NCBI RefSeq assembly: GCF_000283155.1
Contig: NW_004454177.1
Coordinates: forward strand, 25,001,554 to 25,065,553
Origin: Ceratotherium simum simum
Lineage: Eukaryota; Chordata; Mammalia; Perissodactyla; Rhinocerotidae
Length of the DNA stretch: 64,000 nt
Reading direction: 5' to 3'
Every line of letters starts with the position of its first letter. Within the stretch, counting starts at the first letter, position 1. Below, piece after piece: positions 57,080 through 64,000 of this stretch. A program made the position numbers and the translations under genes. Under the pieces are notes generated by a model. That model worked only from the letters and a program-made list of their open reading frames with translations, was not told the origin of the DNA and made no database searches.

Positions 57080-57200
57080 AGCATTATTTATTGAGCACTC
57101 TTAGTGTGCTTGGCATAACAGCCAACAGAAAGGAAGTGAAGGCTCTTCCCCAAGGGTTTGCTGATTCAATTAGAAAGCCATTTACAAAGATAACTTGAAA
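57080..57200 (-). repeat. L2-like fragment, antisense
   Basis: 'cattatttattgagcactct' + 'tagtgtgcttggcata' followed by 'cccaagggtttgctgattca'. It shares about 100 bp with the stretch at 60000-60095, so both are copies of one repeat subfamily. Confidence 0.65.
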
Positions 57201-57204
57201 CCTC

Positions 57205-57695
57205 AGACACAGAAATCTAACTTTTATTCCAGTGTCAAAAATGACTTGAAACCTTTTTCACCTTGGGATGTTTGTCAGTACTCCTTTCGTTCCTCTCAAA
57301 GCATCCAGTGGACCTCCCCGTGCTTGATGCAGAGAAAGAGATAGAACCCAAATGCACTTTAAAAGGTGAATGACTTCAGATGGCCTTGAAAACACCATCA
57401 TAATCTGCACAAAAAGTGTCCTGACCCTGAATCTTTCCTCCCCATTGACCTCTCCAAGGATAGAGTCTATTGAATAGGTGACTCTTTGGGGGCCATTTGC
57501 CTTGGTTTTTTCTTTTGCGAGAGAGAAATTACATTTTTTAAATATTCGCTGTAACTCTCATGTGACCAAAAAGACTGCAAACAAGAGCTTTATAAACAAA
57601 ACACAGTATTACAGTAGTTTCTAGGTAACTCTTTGAATTTGATAGATACAGTATGTACTTTCCTTCACACACTTTGAGAATATGAGCTTATCTAA
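57205..57695. other. Unique intronic sequence
   Basis: Nothing recognised. Confidence 0.5.
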
Positions 57696-57699
57696 GACC

Positions 57700-57825
57700 A
57701 CATGGCTTTGATGCCACTGACTAGCTGAGTGGCCACACGCAAGCTAGGTCACCACTCTGACTCATTTTCCCCAAATCACAATGAAATAGATGATGAGACC
57801 AAATGCGTGGTCCCCGGACTTTTAT
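57700..57825 (+). repeat. MIR fragment, sense
   Basis: 'gactagctgagtggccacac' + 'gcaagctaggtcacc' and 'actcattttccccaaatcac' follow the sense MIR core order. Degraded. Confidence 0.55.
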
Positions 57826-57829
57826 CTTT

Positions 57830-58610
57830 TAAGATGATATTTATAATAGGAGTGCTAACATAGATTTGCTGTATTTCATCTTCCTGTGTAAAGACATTAA
57901 AAATTAAAACAGCTACCACCTACTATTACCATCATTTCATGAAAGAAAATACATTTTAGCATAAAAAATTGAGAAGAACATAACCACAGAGTAAGTGATC
58001 ATCCTTTAAAGTGAATCACTTTAGCTGTTTGATAAACTGACTGCATGAACCTTATTTTTTTGGTCCCAGTAGCAAATGAAAACTTCCTTGGAAATGGATA
58101 CGCCTCCATGGAACACCATTAGACTTGATGATCTGCATGGCTCCTTCCAACTGTACCATTTTAAGCACACTACTAGAAGTTACAAATAAGTAAATAAAAT
58201 GTCAGCTAGATATGGATCACCTTCTATTTTGTTGCAGTGGAGGTGTTAATGTTTTCCAGCGTCCAGCTAACTAAACTGTGGAAGGCACTGCCAACCACAT
58301 CATACTATAAGATAGTAGATCTGCTTCACTCCATTAAATTGTCCTTATTTTCAGCTGCAGTGACTCTTCTAATTAGGAGTGAATCTAGCAACAAAGAAAT
58401 CAAATAAAAAGAAATAGAGAAGATGTCAAAGGGACAGGAGAATATAAAAGCAAAACAAAAGCCTTTTTGCAAGGCTAAATTGATGATTTTGCCCAAAACA
58501 CAAAAGTACAAGAAAGGATTTACAGCACGAAGGATGTAATAAAATTCAGTTAAATTATTCAGTATTGTTACAGTATTAATGCTGCAGCCGAAGTTTCATT
58601 GTATAAATTA
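57830..58610. other. Unique intronic sequence
   Basis: AT-rich; no gene or firm repeat recognised. Confidence 0.5.
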
Positions 58611-58613
58611 AAT

Positions 58614-58931
58614 ACAGTTGGCACTTCCTATACATGGATTCCACATCCACGGGTTCAGCCAACCCAGATTAAAAGGCGTATGATGGTTGCATCTGTACTG
58701 AACATGTACAGACTTTTTTTCTAGTCACTATTCCCTAAACAATACAGTATAACAACTAGGTACAAAGCATTTACATTTTATTAGAGATGATTTAAAGTAT
58801 ACGGGAGGATGTGCATAGATTATAGGCAAATACTATGCCATTTTATATAAGGGACTATAGCATCGGCGGATTTTGGTATCCGCCAGGGGTCCTGGAACCA
58901 ATCCCCCACGGATACCAAGGGATGACTGTAC
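58614..58931. mobile_element. MER2 (Tigger-derived MITE)
   Basis: It starts 'cagttggcacttcctataca' and ends 'cacggataccaagggatgac' + 'tgta', with inverted termini. The interior has 'catctgtactgaacatgtac', 'acaatacagtataacaacta' and 'ggaggatgtgcatagattat', characteristic of the non-autonomous TcMar-Tigger element MER2. TA dinucleotides flank the ends ('aataca' / 'tgtaca'). Confidence 0.9.
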
Positions 58932-58934
58932 ACA

Positions 58935-59510
58935 GTCTGTTCCCTAAGATTGTGCTTGGTTTCCATGATAGTTTTTTTAAGTCCTCACAGATTGGAAATA
59001 TAAATATGGAAATTTATGGTTATCAATATTTTGAGCCAAATTCTAAGAGAAGGGGTTTGGACTGAGGTCTAAAAGTACTTAACTGAAATAGAGCCACCAA
59101 GAGACAAGTTTAGTCTTGGAGGCACATGTGAGAAGGTGACAAATGGAGTTTATCACGTTGGGAGGCTTATGGGTTTGCCTTCTTGTCTCCTTTGGCAGTG
59201 CGGGGCAAGACGCTGGCTTTGGCATTCATTGCTTTAAACGCACAGTCACTTTGGCATGAGATCTGATCCCTGGTTCCTTTCAGGGTTCATTTGGTAGTAA
59301 ATCTGATTTTAGAATGAGGTAGATCTTGTAGAAAATGGTCCTTTCCTTGAGAGAGTTCTCTTTCACGCTGAGGAGACTTGACCCCCTTCCTTTTCTTGCT
59401 TGCCGCATACCACTCTGGCTGAGGAGGCAAAAATAGCTTAATTTATTTCAACTATGTAAATGCTCAAATTAGGTTCAGTATTTCAGAGGTAGTATGAATC
59501 TTAGAGATGT
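58935..59510. other. Unique intronic sequence
   Basis: Nothing recognised. Confidence 0.5.
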
Positions 59511-59514
59511 TTCT

Positions 59515-59660
59515 AATAAAATCATCACTCCCTTTTTACACATGTAAGAGAAATTCAGTGGCTTCTCCAATTTCATTCCGTTTTCAGAACCCTGATTAGA
59601 ACTGTGATCTGATTTCCAGATCAATGCTGGACCCCTGTGATCAATTGCATCTCCCCATGA
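59515..59660 (-). repeat. MIR remnant, antisense
   Basis: 'cctttttacacatgtaagag' and 'ccctgattagaactgtgatc' fit a strongly decayed antisense MIR. Confidence 0.45.
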
Positions 59661-59999
59661 ATCTCTAGAATTTGAGTATTAGCAGGTATACAGATAATTC
59701 TAGGTAAGAAGCATGCAACGGTCCATCTAGCAATAAGCCCTCAAGATTTATCCTGAAGCAAGGTTTTAACTACACAGAAATGTGGCCTAACTTATAACAA
59801 GATCTTTATTTAGCAAGTGGATTAGGCAGGATCAATACAAATTGAAAATGGTGAATGCCAGTAAGGAATCAGAGGAATTCTGTAGCTACCTGAAATTTTC
59901 ATTTTTTAAAAATGTCAATATTAAACTAATTAAATATATCTGTGTACCCCCAAATCTTACATTCCCCCAACTTGATTTTCTATATTTTTTTAATGCAAT

Positions 60000-60101
60000 A
60001 TACATTTTGAGGATTTGTGGTGTATTTGGTTCAACAGCCAAGATAGGAAGGGAGGACTGCCCCTTAAGGGTCTGCTGATGCAATTAGAGAAAGCTGCCTT
60101 G
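60000..60101 (-). repeat. L2-like fragment, antisense (host of ERE insertion)
   Basis: It shares phrases with 57080-57200 ('aacagccaag', 'aagggtctgctgatgcaatt'). The ERE at 60102 inserted at its edge. Confidence 0.5.
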
Positions 60102-60302
60102 GGTCAGCCCCGTGGCTTAGCGGTTAAGTGTGTGCGCTCCGCTGCTGGCGGCCCGGGTTCGGATCCGGGGCGCGCACCGACGCACCGCTTCTCCGGCCAT
60201 GCTGAGGCCGCGTCCCACACACAGCAACTAGAAGGATGTGCAACTATGACATACAGCTGTCTACTGGGGTTTTGGGGGAAAAATAAAAATAAATAAAATT
60301 AT
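60102..60302 (+). mobile_element. ERE-family SINE, comparatively young
   Basis: The head is 'ggtcagccccgtggcttagc', the A box TGGCTTAGCGG, the B box GGTTCGGATCC, the body has many intact CpGs ('gcgcgcaccgacgcaccgct'), then 'cagcaactagaaggatgtg' and an 'aaataaaaataaataaaa' tail. A perfect 16-bp target-site duplication 'agagaaagctgccttg' is at 60086-60101 and 60303-60318. Intact CpGs and the perfect duplication point to a recent insertion. Confidence 0.95.
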
Positions 60303-60319
60303 AGAGAAAGCTGCCTTGA

Positions 60320-61600
60320 GGGACAATTTTTCTATGGCTGTGACTAGTCTGATTGACTGCTCATGAAGACAACCAATCTTCAAAATGGCCAGTGTTGATA
60401 TGTCATGTTGACCTCTTTTAATCTATCTCTGTACATTAGGCACATGCAGGATGGACTGGGGTGGAAAAAGCAAATGGGGCCTTTGAGGTAATACAGATGG
60501 AAGAGATGAGGTTTGGTGACTGGGAAATTAAAAGGATGGGATATTATCCAGTGCACCCAAATATCCATGTTTTTTCAGCCCGTCAGTACACATGAGGTCA
60601 CGTAAGATCAAAACTAGAATCTCACAGGCTACAACCTTCCCACCCCACCTTCTCACCTGAGAATTCCAATCTTATACAGAGTTACTCCTACATCCCGGGT
60701 ATTTGGAAGTCCAAAACAAGTGTTTTCTATGCTCTCTTGAATCAGTAGGACCAACTGCTCAATACTATCTTATGCCACTCCAAGCTACACTTGGAACCCA
60801 CAGGCCTCCACCACCTGGAGCTGCACATCTCCACACGCTGTGGATCCCAAAGCAATTCCAAGTTTAGTGCGACATCTCTTTCCCTTCCCACAGAAATTTT
60901 CCCTTCCCAGTTCACACACAGCCACGATAGCTAGTTCAGGACACTTCCAGGTACCAGTTGTCATGCTGGTAAAACCACTCCCCTCTTGTTCTCTGGTCCT
61001 ATTGCTGAATCACCCTGTTTATACCAGGCTCTAAATATCTTCATGAAGAATTTTTTTCCTCAGGAAGCTTCAGTCCCTCTCAACAACTTGGTTTCCACTG
61101 GACTCTTCTACCGTTCTATATAGATGTCTGAAAAACTGAACAGAAATTAGGGATATAGTTCAAGCCTCTACCCACCTTCTCCACCCAAGAGGCCCCTTAA
61201 CCTTCATGTAAATTCCTAGAGAGAGGGCTCACCTATTTCCTCCTAGCAGATCTGTTCAAGTCTCAGCTACACAAGAGATGCTGTAGTAACAACAAATTAA
61301 TCATTGAAGACAGAGGTGAACAATAGAGAAGAGTCAAAGACTATTGTAGTCAGTGCCCCTGAGGCTGAAATGAGATTTATCTGTTGTCTGCACTGAACTA
61401 TCTATCTAGCTGTGTAGTTTCCTATGGTTGCAAAATGAATTTGAAAATCTGAATTAATCAAAAACCACTGATTTAAACAATATGATTTCTCTCTCATTTT
61501 TAGTGTGCTTATGTCTTCTAAACTTACCGTATTATTTATCTGGAATTTTCTGTGCTTGTTTCAATTAAAAATAGAAATTTTTCAAACAGGTAATCACTTT
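60320..61600. other. Unique intronic sequence
   Basis: Nothing recognised over about 1.3 kb. Confidence 0.5.
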
Positions 61601-61608
61601 AGGTTAAA

Positions 61609-61672
61609 AATAAGAGAGAAAGAAAAAGGAGAAAGAAGGAAAGAAACAAAGAGAGAGAGAGACAGAGGGACA
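61609..61672. repeat. GA-rich low-complexity tract
   Basis: Purine-only or nearly so: 'ataagagagaaagaaaaagg' through 'agagagagagagacagaggg'. Confidence 0.9.
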
Positions 61673-61694
61673 AAGAATCTCTCCTTTTTGATCT

Positions 61695-61870
61695 ATGGTT
61701 CTTAAGCTGAAGTGCACATTTTTAAAAATGCCCAGGCCCACCCTGGACCAATTAAGTCAGAATCTCTTCCGGTTGGGCCTGGGCATCTGTTTTCTCTGTA
61801 TATATGTATATATTTTTAAGCTCCCCCAGGAAATTCTACTATACATCAGAATTGAGAACTACTGTTCTAG
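61695..61870. mobile_element. MER5A-like hAT relic
   Basis: 'tatggttcttaagctgaagt', 'caggcccaccctggaccaat', 'tgggcctgggcatctgtttt' and 'cagaattgagaactactgtt' give the palindromic MER5A/MER5B layout. Confidence 0.75.
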
Positions 61871-61874
61871 GGGA

Positions 61875-63150
61875 AGTACCGGGAGAGGGGAAGTTCACAG
61901 ACTTGCTTTACTTCCATCTTTGAAAAGTCAGGCTTTCTTATGTAATATTGAAGAGACTCAACCTAGGTCAATTACTGTACCAGAGAAAGTCATCGGGGGG
62001 AAAATTATCTTCTTTCCAAGGGCTGCATAAAGGTTTCTTGTAAAAATGGCTAATGTAACTGAGAATAAAACATTTCCTAAGTGAAGTGATATATGCATTA
62101 TTATTATGACTCAGGATACTCAGATAATTAAGAAGTAACACTTTTGTTGACATTTAACTACATGAAGAAGAAAACTTGTTGAACCAGAAATGTGACTAAG
62201 AGGTTTTAAAAAAACTCACTTTGGCAGGTATTTTCTTCACAAAACTGCATCTTTCCTAGGAGAGAATTTTCAATTCATTTGGCTGTGTTTATAAGCATGT
62301 TTCATTCCGTCATCACCCTCAGGCCAACAAAGCAGGAAAAAATGTTAAAATTCTGTACAGAGGTCAACAAGACCTGAAATCCGCAACTTGAAACCACAAG
62401 CTTGCAAAATATAGCATTTGAAGTCTGTTCTTTGGGAATGTATAAGTAGTATGGGTTTGAAATGAAAACTAAAACAAGACAGATAGTCGTGGATATGCAT
62501 TTTCATCTCTCTGTTCCAACGTTCATATAAACGTGAAGTATCATATTCAAAGAATTCAGTAGGTCCCAATAAATAATCATTTCCTCTCCTTTCTTGGATT
62601 CTCATAACAAATCTTTGAGGCAATTTTGAGATTGTAAATTCTGTTTAGCAATGACAGATTTAAAAAGATGATTTAAAAACAAAATCCAAATGGGATATAA
62701 TTTCCAGAAGTGTTTCATTTGTTCGATCCTTACTTATCCTGCATAAAGAGATCATGTGACAACTTTGGGTTTTAAAGGGTTGTAACTGACATAATAGACT
62801 TGTTTTCTGAAATAGAAACATGACCGTTATAGGGCCTTGCTGTCGGCTGTAAGAAACACATTTGCTTCGATAGAAATGGCCCCTTGTTATTTCTTTAAAT
62901 GCATGCTCTGTTATGTGGAAGAAGGCATTTGAAAGGCAGTCCGTGTCTTGAAGAGTTGTTTTTAAAATAGTGTCAGGCTATACTGGACAGACGAGCATTG
63001 ATACTGGAGATGCTATGGCCAGAGAAAAATGTATGCAAATGGAAGCTTACCAGCAGAACAACGAGTTCTGAAGGGCAAGGCTAGTGTGCCTGTTTAGGAA
63101 GGCAAATTAGATGTCTGCGGTACGCTACAAGGAACTCTGGGGAAGTCTGG
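61875..63150. other. Unique intronic sequence
   Basis: About 1.3 kb, AT-rich; no gene or clear repeat recognised. Confidence 0.5.
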
Positions 63151-63154
63151 CCAT

Positions 63155-63650
63155 TTGTTCTGCGTCTCCTCTGCTCAGAGCCCTCCATTGGCTTCCCATC
63201 TCACTAGGGGTAAATGTTAAAGTCCTCACAAGACTCTACAAGATCTGATTGTAAGATCACAAGTGTTGGAGCACGTGCACGCACACACACTACCCACTAC
63301 CCACCTCCTCCTATGGCATCTCCCACCACTCTCCTTGTTTCTCTATTCTCCAGCCACACCTGCCTTCCCAGAATGCACCAAGTTCATGCCCATCTCAGTC
63401 TGCTCTTTTGATTCCCTCTGCACTTCTCTATCTTCCTTACCAGGTTTATTTTTCTCCATAGTTCTTACCACCTTGGAACACACTGTTCAATTTACTTGTG
63501 TCTTTGTTTATGTCCATCTGCCCTCGCTAGAATTTAAGCACCATGAAAGCAGGGGTTTTTTTAGTTTTGTTCACTGTTGTCTTCCGAGTACATCAAACAG
63601 TGTCTGGCACTTGGTAGATGCTCAATCAATATTTGTTGAACAAATAAAAG
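63155..63650 (+). repeat. L2 3' portion
   Basis: 'cattggcttcccatctcact', 'gctagaatttaagcaccatg' + 'aaagcagggg', 'agtgtctggcacttggtaga' and 'tgctcaatcaatatttgttg' + 'aacaaataaa': sense L2 from late ORF2 to the tail. Confidence 0.88.
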
Positions 63651-63654
63651 ACTT

Positions 63655-64000
63655 TTCATCTTACTCCTTATCTAATATAATCCATTCCTAGAGCTCTGGT
63701 TCCAGTGATTCAGTGGAATCTGGTCTCACTTTAGGTCAACTCTTATTCAGGGAAACATCATCAGATCATCATCAATAAAGAGCATGTAGTAAGTGTCTAA
63801 AGATAGGTGGCTCAGGGCTAAGTATAATAAGTCTTGTCCAGTCCTTCTACAACATCGTATTCTCTTCCTGTTTCCCTTCTCCTTCCCTTCTCTTCACCAT
63901 GAGCCGCAGTGTAGCTGAGGTAACTCAGTGACTGTGAAGCAGTGGCCAGGGAATCCTTCGTGGATGAAGACCGTGATCCTTTTCTCCTTCAGGAGCTGCT
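63655..64000. other. Unique intronic sequence to window end
   Basis: Nothing recognised. Confidence 0.5.

Larger units (their letters stand above)
39108..64000 (+). other. MAML2: MAML2 intron 2 (5' part)
   Basis: All sequence downstream of the exon 2 donor. Exon 3 was not found in the window. It is repeat-rich (L2, MIR, MER2, MER5A, ERE) with long unique stretches. No other gene was recognised on either strand. Confidence 0.85.

Noticed and set aside
2750..60302. tRNA-like heads (A and B boxes) as tRNA genes
   Set aside because: They are SINE heads: each continues into an ERE body, a poly(A) tail and a target-site duplication; no cloverleaf with anticodon was supported.
1..64000. A complete novel system (defence, viral or operon)
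   Set aside because: Sequence is vertebrate intron with one exon and repeats; nothing clustered or operon-like is seen.

Overview
This window is mammalian nuclear DNA, most likely from a perissodactyl (horse, ass, rhinoceros or tapir group). Five tRNA-derived SINEs have the structure and sequence of the equine repetitive element (ERE) families. The rest is the usual mammalian mix: spliced exon signals, ancient MIR and L2 repeats, MER5A/MER2/Tigger DNA transposon relics, a MaLR-type LTR, CpG depletion and (TG)n microsatellites. No operons, CRISPR arrays, prokaryotic genes or complete viruses are seen. I cannot tell the species from sequence alone.

The only functional coding sequence I can defend is one large internal exon, 37572-39107 on the + strand. 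It is exon 2 of MAML2 (mastermind-like 2, a Notch co-activator), bounded by a good 3' splice acceptor and a consensus CAG|GTAAGG donor. It encodes 512 in-frame residues including an acidic amphipathic segment, two SUMO-consensus sites and a long polyglutamine tract. The window therefore reads as the distal part of MAML2 intron 1 (1-37571), exon 2, and the proximal part of intron 2 (39108-64000).

Intron 1 holds a processed ferritin light chain (FTL) retrocopy at about 22748-23661. It keeps an open reading frame, its 5' UTR with the core of the iron-responsive element, its 3' UTR and a poly(A) tail. The C-terminus is frameshifted, and the many Arg-to-Cys/Trp changes look like CpG decay. The intron also holds nested transposons: MER5A split by a Tigger at a TA site, MER5A split by two successive ERE SINEs, and MIR split by a MaLR LTR. 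There are several short tandem duplications and two 100-N assembly gaps. The second gap (36218-36317) lies inside one ERE SINE and has the same 54 bp on both sides, so it is probably an unmerged contig overlap and not missing DNA.

Intron 2 is mostly old L2 and MIR fragments with long unique stretches, three (TG)n tracts, a MER2 element, and two ERE insertions. One of these (60102-60302) has a perfect 16-bp target-site duplication and looks comparatively young.

I found no new biological system. The items most worth a second look are the FTL retrocopy with its retained IRE core, the false assembly gap, the MAML2 polyQ tract, and an unexplained CpG-containing patch at 31440-31680 preceded by a splice-acceptor-like sequence.
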